NCBI GenBank assembly: GCA_049975425.1 | Contig: JBNGDI010000001.1 | Span: 1 to 64,000 of the forward strand | DNA length: 64,000 nucleotides | Reading direction: 5' to 3' | From: HyVt-105 sp049975425 | GTDB lineage: Bacteria; Bacteroidota; Bacteroidia; Bacteroidales; VadinHA17 | In this document: positions 1-8,175 of the stretch, one piece after another | Position numbering within the stretch: position 1 is the first letter of the stretch | How the letters are laid out: each line of letters starts with the position of its first letter | Notes under the pieces: generated by a model | The model's database searches: none | The model's input: only the letters and a program-made list of their open reading frames with translations | Told to the model about the DNA's origin: nothing | Translations under genes and position numbers: made by a program

Positions 1-69
1 AGTTACCCTGCGGGAAGAAAGGACAAACCCTGAGCATTTTGCAATTGGCCACAACTTGTTTATAGGTTG

Positions 70-120
70 ACAAAAGGTATACATAAAACTCCAATACAGG
101 TGTTTAGTCATACCTTTTGT
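70..120. repeat. 11-bp inverted repeat with 29-bp spacer
   Basis: ACAAAAGGTAT at 70-80 is the exact reverse complement of ATACCTTTTGT at 110-120. It lies just downstream of the stop of the first recombinase (minus strand). It could be a recombinase binding site or attachment-site core, or a long-loop hairpin ending the recombinase transcript. The sequence does not decide between these. Confidence 0.4.
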
Positions 121-150
121 TCTTTTTGTCTGCATTAAATTACGTATTTT

Positions 151-1299
151 CTACAGATCATCCAACGGGCTCCGTATATTTTTTAAACTGTTGAAACTTA
201 CATGGGTGTAAATCTCCGTGGTCCTGGAACTCTGATGACCAAGTAATTCCTGGATATACCGTAAATCGACCCCGCCCTCCAGTAGATGCGTGGCATAACT
301 GTGACGTAACCAGTGCAGGGTTACCGGCTTGCTGATCCCGGCCTTCCGGCAGGCACGCTTCAGAACTTTCTCAATACTTGCCGAACTGTATGAGGTGCCT
401 GCCTTCTGTCCCTCAAATACATAATGGATGGGCCGGTATGCCCGGTAATATTCATCCAGCAGGTTCAGAAATTTCTCCGGCAAGGGGACCATCCGGTCCT
501 TCTTTCCCTTCGATTGCCTTACCATCAATACCCCTCTGTCCTTCTGTATATCGCTTTGCCGTAATTTCAGCACTTCGCTCCTCCGTAATCCGCAACCGTA
601 TAAAAGATTCAGCATAACGCGGTGCTTTAAGTTCACGGGTGCTTCCAGAATCCTCTTCACTTCCTCCCTGCTCAGCACATTGGGCAGCGGCTTCTCTTTC
701 CGCGGACGCTGCAACTGGTCCATTGACAGAGGAGTGCGGTATATTTCGCCGTACAGCAATTTGAGCGCACTGATTACCATGTTCTGGTATGAACGGCTCA
801 GACCTTTCTTGAAAATGTGCCCGTGAACAAATCCGATGATGTCTTTTTCCCTGATATCATTCAGATCCTTATTCCCGATATATTCAAAGAAAGCGACCAG
901 CGAACGGATATAATTCTCCACAGTGGAACGTGCATACCGCCTGTGCTCCATGTACTTCCTCAAAGTCTCAAGTGCCTCTTTCTGTGAGGCGGTTAAACCA
1001 CCCTGGCCACCGGTTTCCCCCCTTCTCTTTTCAGGCCCCGTTGAAGCCGGCCGCAACGAATGAGGCTGATGCAGGGCCGATTGATCGATCACAGCCTTCC
1101 CCCTCAATTGTTCCAGCAACTCTCCAAGCACATCCAGCCTGTCAGGAAGGTGCCAGCAATGCAGGCTGTTACTCCACCTGGCCCCTCTTACCTGTTTGAT
1201 AAGGCCGATCAGTTCCCGGTCGTATGGAAAATAGACCAGCAACCGGGGAGCCCCGTAATGGGTTCCCCGCTCAATCCGGATTTGCTTTTTCCCTTTCAT
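151..1299 (-). CDS. Tyrosine recombinase/integrase (XerC/D-like)
   Basis: A 382-residue site-specific tyrosine recombinase that would cut and rejoin DNA through a phosphotyrosine link. All catalytic residues are visible: R239 (in GCGLRRSEV), K264 in the beta-hairpin (SKGKKDR), H329 and R332 (HWLRHSY), H355 (LLGHQSSRTTE) and nucleophile Y364. A SAM-like core-binding domain spans roughly residues 103-185. The first 65 residues form a separate small module ending GARWSNSLHCWHLP, of a kind seen at the start of many Bacteroidota integrases. The ATG start is clear. The stop of the second recombinase gene lies 16 bp upstream, so the two are probably co-transcribed. No cargo gene is visible to the right, and the left side is outside the window. 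The exact element type is unknown. Confidence 0.9.
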   Translation of the reverse strand: MKGKKQIRIERGTHYGAPRLLVYFPYDRELIGLIKQVRGARWSNSLHCWHLPDRLDVLGELLEQLRGKAVIDQSALHQPHSLRPASTGPEKRRGETGGQGGLTASQKEALETLRKYMEHRRYARSTVENYIRSLVAFFEYIGNKDLNDIREKDIIGFVHGHIFKKGLSRSYQNMVISALKLLYGEIYRTPLSMDQLQRPRKEKPLPNVLSREEVKRILEAPVNLKHRVMLNLLYGCGLRRSEVLKLRQSDIQKDRGVLMVRQSKGKKDRMVPLPEKFLNLLDEYYRAYRPIHYVFEGQKAGTSYSSASIEKVLKRACRKAGISKPVTLHWLRHSYATHLLEGGVDLRYIQELLGHQSSRTTEIYTHVSFNSLKNIRSPLDDL

Positions 1300-1315
1300 C
1301 CTCCATAACGAACGG

Positions 1316-2677
1316 CTAATCTACCCGCCTTAACACATCGGGCAAAAGGCGGGCCATGTCCCGGGTTTCCTCATTCTGCCGTGCATAAGCCTCCGTGGTG
1401 CGGCGGCTGCAATGACCCAGCAGGTTCTGCACTTTCCTCAAACCGGCTCCCCGGTCAAGCAAATGGGCAGCAAAACTGTGCCGCAATACCTGTACCGGCA
1501 CGTCCCGGTCAATGCCTGCATTCCTGAGCGATTGCTTGAAGGCCATCTGAATGCTCCGTACCGAATAATGATTCCCGTTGCGCCCTGGAAACAAATAATA
1601 ATCAGGTTTTTCTTTCTCCCGGTAAACCCTGACCTGCTCCAGTACCCCCGGCGATAACATGACTTTTCTCACAATCCGCCCCTCCCTGTCACGCACGCTG
1701 ACCGATTCCCGTTTTTCGTCCAGATCACTTAACAACAGCCCGGCTGCCTCCGATACCCGCATGCCCGTGCCGTAAATCAGGGTGAACAGGGTGCGGTTTT
1801 TCAAGCCGGGTGTGGCTTCGAGAATCCGTATGACCTCGCCGGGCGACAGGGTTCTGGGTGCATGTTGTGAAAGCTGGGGACGGGGCAGCAGCCTTCCGTC
1901 AATGTGACGGTTGTATTCCAGGGCATAGAATAATTGCAGGGCATTGATCAGCTGGTTGTGCGTGGCCGGAGAATATTCGTGGTCAGCCACCTGGTCAATG
2001 ATGTAGTCACAAAGCCCGGCAATGGAAATTTGTCTGGCATTTTCCGCTCCGATAACATCCAGGAAACGGTTGATATGGCTCCGGTAAATCATAACCGAAC
2101 GCCGGCTGTATCCGCGCTCTTTCATGTTCAGGAGAAAAGATCGGGGACAGTGGTCACGGCCGTTTACTTCCTGCCATTTTCCGTTCCCGTTCAGCCTGCT
2201 TCCGATTATCCTCAGCTTTATTTCACAGGGCTCGTTGATAAACAACCTGACAATGCGTTTTATTGATTCTTTGCCTCCCGTCATGTTCCATTCTTTCCTG
2301 TCAGAGTTCCAGCGGGCTCCTTCCTCCCCTGACAGTATGGCGGCCCACCCGGAGTTGCGGTGGAACCTGATCCTGACCCCCCCGGTTTGCCGGTCGAGTT
2401 CTATCTCCAGATTACGGGTGCGTCCGGGCGCTACGTGCGTCTTACTCTCTTCTTCTGATGAAGGACGGGCGGCTGACTTTTCCTGTTTGCCAATAATCCA
2501 GGCTCCCTGTTCCGGACTGAAAAAACAGCCGGGAAGCCTGCGGGCATCTTCCCGTGTGAAGTTGCCTTTCAGAACATCAATCCGGAAAGTGCCTCCGCTG
2601 AGGGGCACCAGACGGAAATCGGGTGTTTCTGCTTTCATGGTGGTTGTGAGTGATGGGTTTTTTACATATAGTTCCAT
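1316..2677 (-). CDS. Tyrosine recombinase with atypical active site
   Basis: A 453-residue second recombinase, promoter-proximal to the first. Numbered from the ATG at 2677, it keeps the first catalytic Arg (about 307, GTGMRVSEA), the second Arg (399), the His of LLGHCSRRTTE (422) and Tyr 431. The HxxR box, however, reads QVLR, so its His is Gln (396), and the hairpin where the paralogue has SKGKKDR reads REGRIVR, with no Lys in the usual place. Upstream of the core domain it carries two copies of the small N-terminal module (around residues 20-63 with FSPEQGAWIIG, and 90-135 with GARWNSDRKEWNM); the paralogue has one. It may be a partner subunit with altered activity. An ATG at 2638 is an alternative start that would remove only the first 13 residues. 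Confidence 0.85.
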   Translation of the reverse strand: MELYVKNPSLTTTMKAETPDFRLVPLSGGTFRIDVLKGNFTREDARRLPGCFFSPEQGAWIIGKQEKSAARPSSEEESKTHVAPGRTRNLEIELDRQTGGVRIRFHRNSGWAAILSGEEGARWNSDRKEWNMTGGKESIKRIVRLFINEPCEIKLRIIGSRLNGNGKWQEVNGRDHCPRSFLLNMKERGYSRRSVMIYRSHINRFLDVIGAENARQISIAGLCDYIIDQVADHEYSPATHNQLINALQLFYALEYNRHIDGRLLPRPQLSQHAPRTLSPGEVIRILEATPGLKNRTLFTLIYGTGMRVSEAAGLLLSDLDEKRESVSVRDREGRIVRKVMLSPGVLEQVRVYREKEKPDYYLFPGRNGNHYSVRSIQMAFKQSLRNAGIDRDVPVQVLRHSFAAHLLDRGAGLRKVQNLLGHCSRRTTEAYARQNEETRDMARLLPDVLRRVD

Positions 2678-2792
2678 AAAACGCAAAAAGGTTACCCTTC
2701 CGGAGGCAGTTTTTTCGTTTTATTGTAAATAACCAGGGGCCGTGAATATTTCTAACGGCTGAGTTAGCCCGACTGTCAAACAACGGGCAAAA

Positions 2793-2818
2793 AAAAAGCG
2801 GCATTTCTGCCGCTTTAT
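2793..2818 (-). terminator. Rho-independent terminator of the S9 peptidase gene
   Basis: Read on the minus strand, AGCGGCA-gaaa-TGCCGCT forms a 7-bp GC-rich stem followed by a run of eight or more T. It lies about 20 bp past the stop codon of the DPP-IV-like peptidase. Confidence 0.85.
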
Positions 2819-2836
2819 CCCGGATGAGCCGACGGG

Positions 2837-5308
2837 CTATTTACCGTTCTGTTCCTTTTCCAGGTTCATTTCCACAATGTCCGCTTCAGTGCGTGTATCT
2901 CCCAGCAAATGACGGCAGAAATATTCCCCCCTGAGCCAGAAGAAATATTCGTCCATATCGCCGTATCCGTGCCGCTGCCCCGGGAACAGGAAGAAATCGA
3001 AACGCTTGTTGGCCTTGATCAGGGCATTGGCCAGGCGGATGGTCCCGGCAGGATGCACGTTGTTGTCAATATCCCCGGTTGTGATCAGCAGGTGCCCCTT
3101 CAGGTTCTTAGCCAGTTCAGAGTTTTTATCAATGTCATACTCAAAGCGCACATTTCCACTGGTGTCCTGAACCTCCTGTACCCCGTGGTGCTTTTCGCTC
3201 CACCAGCGGTTGTAAATGTTGTTTTCATGGTTGCCCGAAGAGGAAACAGCCACCTTGAAGAAATCGGGATACACCAGCATGGCGGCGGTAGACATGAACC
3301 CTCCGCCCGAATGGCCGAAAATACCCACCCGGTTGATGTCAATGAAAGGGTGTTTCCATGCCAGCTGCTCGGCAGCGGCTTTCTTGTCGGCCAGGCCGTA
3401 ATCGCGCAGGTTGCCGTACCCGTAATTGTGGTACCATTTCGAACGGCTGGGATGGCCTCCCCGGTTGCCCACGGTGATTACAATAAATCCCAGCTGGGCC
3501 AGGCGGTCGAGCCGGTCCATGCGGGCTGAGAACGATTTGTTTACCGACTCGGTCTGAGGACCCGGGTACACATACTCAATGAGGGGGTAGCTCCGGGTGG
3601 AATCGAAATCGAAGGGTTTGTACATTACCCCGTACAGGTCGGTAATGCCGTCGTCGGCTTTCACCTTGAATGTTTCCGGGAAACGGTACCCGGCGGCAAA
3701 CAGCAGCGAAAGGTCGGCCGTTTCCAGGTCGAGCACCTGCCTGCCCTGGTGGTCGTACAGCGCCGAACGGGGCACGGTGTTCACCCGAGAAAAATTATCT
3801 ACGAAAAACCGGTGTGAATCGGATATGCGCACGGCATGGTCGAAATTTCCCGGGTTGAGCAGCTTCAATCCGCTGCCGTCGAAATTTACCCGGTACAGGT
3901 GCAGGTAGTAGGGGTCTTCGCCTTCCTCACGCCCGTTGGCGGTGAAGTACAGTACCCTGGCTTTTTCGTCAATCCCAATAATATCTTCGCAGTGCCAGGG
4001 TCCCGAGGTGATCTGGTTTTTCAGGTTGCCTTCCCCGTCGTACAGGTAGAAATGTGCCCAGCCGTCGCGTTCCGACCAGTGGATCAGTTCTTGTCCATTG
4101 TTTACCAGCCCCAGGTTCCTCAACTCGATGTAGGTGTTCATCCTTTCTTCTATGAGGGGCGTTACCTCGCCGGTGGAAGCATCGGCCACGCACACATCAA
4201 TGCGTTTCAGGTCGCGGCTGGTACGGGTGAAGTACAGCTTGTCGGAAGTCTCCGAGAGCCACAGGGAAGGGGTGTATTCATCGTCCCTGTTTTTTTCTTT
4301 TCGTGGTGCCTGCAGCAGCGAAAGGCTCTGGTCGGGGAAGCGGTCGGCTTTGACTTCCACCCGCTTGCCTGAAGCAATTTCAAAGATCAGAAGCTCATCG
4401 CGGGGGGCTTCCTTCTCACCGGGCATGTGGTACTTATAGGTTTCCAGCGTGGGCCGGGGTTCGGCTATGGAATTGATCACCCATAGTTCCTTTACTTCCC
4501 GTTCGTCGGTCCGGATCAGGGCGAATTTTTCCGAATCGTGCGACCATATGCCGTATACGGGTTTCCGCTTGTCCTTGTTCTTTTCCTTGTCTACGTTGGT
4601 TTCTCCACGTCCTCCGGAACCGTATTCATAGTATTCCTCCCCGTCGGTGGTAAGGGCATGCTCCACAATGGTCGAGTCTTTTTCATCCTCCAGGGCCTTT
4701 TCGTAGTTCTCCCTGTCCATCCAGTACAGATTGTAATGGCGGGCGAAGACGATTTTTTCCCCGTCGGGGGAAATGTTTGCCCAGCGGGGCTTATCCTTTG
4801 GCTTCTCATACTCTTCCAGCATCCGCAGGTCGGCGGTTGCCAGGGTATATTCAAAATACAGCATTTTCTTTTTGGGTTTTCCCTTTGTTTCTTCCCCTTC
4901 TTCCGGCTCTTCATCCTGAGAGCTTTCAATGCCGAAAATGAAAGCGGTTTCTTCTTCATTGAACCGGATCTCTTTGATGGGAAGATGCTTGGCATCCCAG
5001 GGATCTTTGCTCAGCCTGGTAAGGTCGGCGGCCATTTTTACCGGATCGAACATGGGTTTGCGTGATGGTTTTTCCGGGTCCACCAGATAAAACATTTTGC
5101 CTTCGCTGGTTTCGTACTCATACCAGAATCGTTCGCTCAGCTTCAGCCAGTGGGGGTCCACCCGCGTGGTGAACACCATTTTTTCCAGTTTTTTGGGTGA
5201 AAACCGGGCAGCCAGCTCGTAATTTGCCCTGGTGACCGGGGTTTGCTGTGCCACAGCCGCCGCAGTCATCATTACGGCCAGCAGCAGAGTAAAGCTTTTC
5301 AATTTCAT
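2837..5308 (-). CDS. S9 family peptidase, DPP-IV-like
   Basis: An 823-residue exported serine peptidase of the prolyl oligopeptidase clan that would release dipeptides from peptides in the periplasm or at the cell surface. The ATG at 5308 was chosen because it opens a typical Sec signal peptide (KSFTLLLAVMMTAAAVAQQ); a longer frame upstream adds 27 residues that do not look like a signal. Residues from about 60 to 530 form the beta-propeller of the DPPIV N-terminal family. The C-terminal alpha/beta hydrolase domain shows the nucleophile in GHSGGGFMS, the Asp in TGDIDNNVHP and the His in GQRHGYGD. A highly charged insert near residues 115-135 (EEPEEGEETKGKPKKK) probably loops out of the propeller. 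The mpl-like gene lies 141 bp upstream on the same strand. Exact specificity cannot be read from the sequence. Confidence 0.9.
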   Translation of the reverse strand: MKLKSFTLLLAVMMTAAAVAQQTPVTRANYELAARFSPKKLEKMVFTTRVDPHWLKLSERFWYEYETSEGKMFYLVDPEKPSRKPMFDPVKMAADLTRLSKDPWDAKHLPIKEIRFNEEETAFIFGIESSQDEEPEEGEETKGKPKKKMLYFEYTLATADLRMLEEYEKPKDKPRWANISPDGEKIVFARHYNLYWMDRENYEKALEDEKDSTIVEHALTTDGEEYYEYGSGGRGETNVDKEKNKDKRKPVYGIWSHDSEKFALIRTDEREVKELWVINSIAEPRPTLETYKYHMPGEKEAPRDELLIFEIASGKRVEVKADRFPDQSLSLLQAPRKEKNRDDEYTPSLWLSETSDKLYFTRTSRDLKRIDVCVADASTGEVTPLIEERMNTYIELRNLGLVNNGQELIHWSERDGWAHFYLYDGEGNLKNQITSGPWHCEDIIGIDEKARVLYFTANGREEGEDPYYLHLYRVNFDGSGLKLLNPGNFDHAVRISDSHRFFVDNFSRVNTVPRSALYDHQGRQVLDLETADLSLLFAAGYRFPETFKVKADDGITDLYGVMYKPFDFDSTRSYPLIEYVYPGPQTESVNKSFSARMDRLDRLAQLGFIVITVGNRGGHPSRSKWYHNYGYGNLRDYGLADKKAAAEQLAWKHPFIDINRVGIFGHSGGGFMSTAAMLVYPDFFKVAVSSSGNHENNIYNRWWSEKHHGVQEVQDTSGNVRFEYDIDKNSELAKNLKGHLLITTGDIDNNVHPAGTIRLANALIKANKRFDFFLFPGQRHGYGDMDEYFFWLRGEYFCRHLLGDTRTEADIVEMNLEKEQNGK

Positions 5309-5449
5309 GTTGTGAATCAATTTAGTTTGGTTATGGAATGTCATGTAGGGAAGTTCGCAAATTAACACATGCAGGCATACATCCGACAAAATCTGTTATT
5401 AAAAATATCTTTTTCTGCTGTTTTGATGCATGGGGTTCGCGTAAGCGCT

Positions 5450-6847
5450 TCATAATAAATCCATATCATTCCCTGCTTCCTCTTTGTTCCGTGTAATATT
5501 TCCGGCCAGCTTTTTTACATCCTTCCCGCCGAAATTTCCCGAGCTCATCATCAGCAGGTTCTTGCCGGCCCAGGTTTCTTCCTGCAGCCTGTTCCACAGG
5601 GAATCGGCATTGGTAAACACCTCCAGGCCCGGCTTTCCGAAAGCTCTGCGGATCTGAGCGGGCAGCAGGGCCGGAAGTTTTTTCCTGGCAACCGTTTCAG
5701 GATTGTAATATACCGCTGCCCGCTGAGCCCCGTCAAGGGTACCCCGGTAATGGGGAAGGAATGCAGGGTTCAGGCTGCTGAAGGTATGCAGTTCCAGGCA
5801 GGCAAAGAGCTGGCGGTAGGGGTACCTGGCCGCCATGGCCTGAACGGTAGCCCTTACTTTCGAAGGAGCGTGTGCAAAATCGTAGTACACCGCGGTGTGC
5901 GGGTTTTCGGCAAGCTTTTCCAGCCGGCGGGCTGCTCCCGTGAACAAGCCGGCAGCCCGGTAGAAGGTATCATCGCTAATTCCCAGCTCCCGGCAAACCC
6001 GGTGCGCCCCGGCCAGGTTTTCCATGTTATGCCGTCCGAAAAGATTCACAGGCACCTTTTGTTTGCTGTGTATCAGGCAGGGCTGGTTGTTTTCCAGGGT
6101 GTGGGGATGTTCCCGGTAGGGATGAAGGGCTATGTTTTCCGGCGCCTCTCCGGCCATTTCCTTCAGCACCGGATCGCCCTCGAAATAAACCAGGCTTCCC
6201 CCGGGTTCAATCAGCCGGATGAAATCGCGAAAGGCTCCGTGGTAATCCTCCCGGGTGGGAAACACATTCATGTGGTCCCAGGATATCCCGGTGAGCAGGG
6301 CGGTGTGAGGCCGGTACCAGTGAAATTTCGGGCGGGGGTCAAGGGCCGAACTCAGGTATTCGTCACCCTCAAAAACAGCCAGACCGGCCTGCTCATCCAG
6401 TCCAACCATGGTGTCGAATCCCGGCAAACGGGCGCCTACCAGGTAATCGAAACGGATGCCGGCCGATTTCAGCACGTGCATCACCAGGGAGGTGACCGTG
6501 GTTTTCCCGTGGCTGCCCCCGATTACCACCCGGTGCTTGTGCTGTGTCTGCTCGAACATATATTCGGGAAAGGAATACAGGGGAATGCCCAGCTCCCGGG
6601 CCCGGAGAAGCTCGGGATTGTCGGGGCGGGCATGCATTCCCAGGATCACCGCCTCCAGCCCGGGGGTGATCTTTTCAGGAAACCAGCCGGTTTCCGGGGG
6701 AAGCAGTCCGTGCTGCTGCAACAGCCCACGTGCCGGATCGAAGATCTCATCGTCGGAGCCGGAAACCCGGTATCCTTTCTTTTTCAGCACAATGGCCAGG
6801 TTGTGCATCACGGCTCCCCCGATGGCAATAAAATGCACCCGGCTCAT
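5450..6847 (-). CDS. mpl: Mur ligase family, Mpl-like murein tripeptide ligase
   Basis: A 465-residue ATP-dependent Mur ligase. It opens with the Rossmann motif HFIAIGGAVMHNLA, as MurC and Mpl do, and has the P-loop GGSHGKTTVTSLVMH near residue 113. The three Mur domains (UDP-sugar binding, central ATPase, C-terminal substrate domain) fit the length. Mpl joins UDP-N-acetylmuramate to the recycled tripeptide L-Ala-D-Glu-meso-DAP in the cytoplasm. Mpl is preferred over MurC because the protein stands alone rather than in the murein and division gene cluster, and because the GGAVMHNLA variant is usual for this group. The end of the gene is close to the S9 peptidase but separated by 141 bp. MurC remains the main alternative. 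Confidence 0.8.
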   Translation of the reverse strand: MSRVHFIAIGGAVMHNLAIVLKKKGYRVSGSDDEIFDPARGLLQQHGLLPPETGWFPEKITPGLEAVILGMHARPDNPELLRARELGIPLYSFPEYMFEQTQHKHRVVIGGSHGKTTVTSLVMHVLKSAGIRFDYLVGARLPGFDTMVGLDEQAGLAVFEGDEYLSSALDPRPKFHWYRPHTALLTGISWDHMNVFPTREDYHGAFRDFIRLIEPGGSLVYFEGDPVLKEMAGEAPENIALHPYREHPHTLENNQPCLIHSKQKVPVNLFGRHNMENLAGAHRVCRELGISDDTFYRAAGLFTGAARRLEKLAENPHTAVYYDFAHAPSKVRATVQAMAARYPYRQLFACLELHTFSSLNPAFLPHYRGTLDGAQRAAVYYNPETVARKKLPALLPAQIRRAFGKPGLEVFTNADSLWNRLQEETWAGKNLLMMSSGNFGGKDVKKLAGNITRNKEEAGNDMDLL

Positions 6848-7027
6848 GGTTCGTTCCTCTTTATGATAAAATTACAGTTATCCCATTAACAGTAAAGGCA
6901 GGCCCCGCAGAACGCTTCAAAATTGGATTTTTTTCATGATAATTCAAAGTGTAATGCAAAAATATTTATTTATCAGATATATAATATATGCAAAATCCCC
7001 TGATAATAATATTTGTGAAAACAGCAA

Positions 7028-7071
7028 CTACGTAGATAACTACGTAGATAACTACGTAGTTATCTACGTAG
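7028..7071. repeat. Four CTACGTAG palindromes at exact 12-bp spacing
   Basis: CTACGTAG, itself a perfect palindrome, occurs at 7028, 7040, 7052 and 7064. The 4-bp spacers are ATAA, ATAA and TTAT; the third is the reverse complement of the first two, so the right-hand 32 bp form a larger palindrome centred in the third copy. The 12-bp period is a little over one helical turn. It could be an array of operator half-sites, a cruciform-forming element, or a simple tandem repeat. Confidence 0.75.
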
Positions 7072-7204
7072 CTTGAGTTCAAGGAAATATTAAAACTTTT
7101 AATACAAACGTGTGAATATATGCAGGTAGTTAATTAATTCCCTTCCTTTTTCGCGGGATTCCATCCATCTGGTCCTCCCGGGTTCCGTTCTCTTTCCAAA
7201 GTTG

Positions 7205-7212
7205 TATCTTTG
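7205..7212 (+). promoter_or_regulatory. -7 promoter box TATCTTTG
   Basis: This matches the Bacteroidota consensus TAnnTTTG and lies 30 bp upstream of the metallo-hydrolase ATG. No clear -33 TTTG partner was found. Confidence 0.55.
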
Positions 7213-7242
7213 GCAGATCGAAATGTACTTAACCGTAAACCT

Positions 7243-8088
7243 ATGGAATTATTTCCCATTCACATAACCAATTTCAAAGTCGACGGCGGCGCCATGTTCG
7301 GGGTGGTTCCCAAAATGCTCTGGGAAAGAAAATATCCGGCCGATGAAAACAACCTGTGCAACTGGGCCCTCCGTTCCATCCTGGCGGTTGAAAACGACCG
7401 GGTGATCCTGGTCGATAACGGGTACGGCGACAAACAGGACAAGAAGTTTTTTTCCCATGTGCAACTGAACGGGGGATACGGGCTGGAGGGCGCGCTGGCC
7501 AGAGCGGGGTATACTCCGGAACAGGTGACCGATATGGTATTGACTCACCTGCATTCCGACCATTGCGGAGGCGGAGTGAAGCGGAAGGAAGGCGGTAAAG
7601 GGTATGAAATGACCTTCCCCGGGGCAACCTACCTGGTAAGCCGACGGCAATGGGAATGGGCCATGGCACCCAATGTGCGCGAGGCAGATGCCTACCCCGA
7701 AGAAAACCTGCTGCCCATGATGGAAAGCGGGCAGTTGCAGTTTGTTGAGGATGCAGAATACGAGCTGGTGCCCGGTTTCCGGTTGAAAATGTACCACGGG
7801 CATACCGAGGGGCAGCTGATCCCGTTCATCAGATACCGTAACCGTACCCTGGTTTTTATGGCCGACCTCATCCCATCGGTGGCGCATATCCCCCTGAAGT
7901 ACAACATGAGCTACGATGTGTACCCCATGAAAATGCTGGAGGAAAAGGAAGCCTTTCTGAAAGAGGCGGTGGAAAACGGGTATGTATTGTTCTTCCAGCA
8001 CGATCTGTACCATGAGTGCTGCATACTGGAAAAAGGGCCGAAGGGCATACGGCCCGCCCGCACCTTTACCCTGGAAGAATGGGTATGA
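7243..8088 (+). CDS. MBL-fold metallo-hydrolase
   Basis: A 281-residue metallo-beta-lactamase-fold hydrolase of the lactonase/glyoxalase-II type. The metal-binding signature THLHSDHCGG lies near residue 103; further ligands are the His of YHGHTEG, the Asp of FMADLIPS and the His of FFQHDLYHE close to the C terminus. There is no signal peptide, so it should be cytoplasmic, with two metal ions per active site. The ATG at 7243 starts a compact protein; a non-ATG start 33 bp earlier overlaps the -7 box and is unlikely. The gene is monocistronic and convergent with the DUF2807 gene. The substrate is not identifiable. Confidence 0.88.
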   Translation: MELFPIHITNFKVDGGAMFGVVPKMLWERKYPADENNLCNWALRSILAVENDRVILVDNGYGDKQDKKFFSHVQLNGGYGLEGALARAGYTPEQVTDMVLTHLHSDHCGGGVKRKEGGKGYEMTFPGATYLVSRRQWEWAMAPNVREADAYPEENLLPMMESGQLQFVEDAEYELVPGFRLKMYHGHTEGQLIPFIRYRNRTLVFMADLIPSVAHIPLKYNMSYDVYPMKMLEEKEAFLKEAVENGYVLFFQHDLYHECCILEKGPKGIRPARTFTLEEWV

Positions 8089-8112
8089 ACGGGCGAGCCG
8101 GGCAGGAAAGAG

Positions 8113-8154
8113 AAAACAAAAAACCCGGATGAAACAGGTACTGGTCCATCCGGG
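8113..8154 (-). terminator. Terminator of the DUF2807 gene
   Basis: CCCGGATG at 8124-8131 pairs with CATCCGGG at 8147-8154 around a 15-nt loop. Reading on the minus strand, the stem is followed by TTTTTTGTTTT. This fits a terminator for the minus-strand gene; the plus-strand side lacks a T run. Confidence 0.7.
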
Positions 8155-8175
8155 CTTCTCCAGGGAATCCCCGGT

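Larger units (their letters stand above)
6848..7242. other. 395-bp AT-rich intergenic region between divergent genes
   Basis: The gap separates the start of the mpl-like gene (minus) from the metallo-hydrolase (plus). It is much richer in A and T than its surroundings, and holds the 12-bp-periodic palindromic array at 7028-7071 and the -7 box at 7205. No convincing gene is seen in it. Confidence 0.7.

Noticed and set aside
2..2705. Direct repeat GTTACCCT at 2-9 and 2690-2697 flanking the recombinases, considered as attL/attR
   Set aside because: Only eight exact bases match and similarity fades quickly. This is within chance over 2.7 kb, and no element boundary is otherwise visible.
5750..6889. 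A 379-codon open frame antisense to the mpl-like gene
   Set aside because: It mirrors codon structure of the real gene, contains no recognisable domain and lacks a plausible start signal.
6936..7076. A 46-codon open frame that reads through the CTACGTAG array as YVDN repeats
   Set aside because: The 12-bp repeat keeps any frame open, the upstream part is low-complexity AT-rich sequence, and there is no promoter or protein-like composition.
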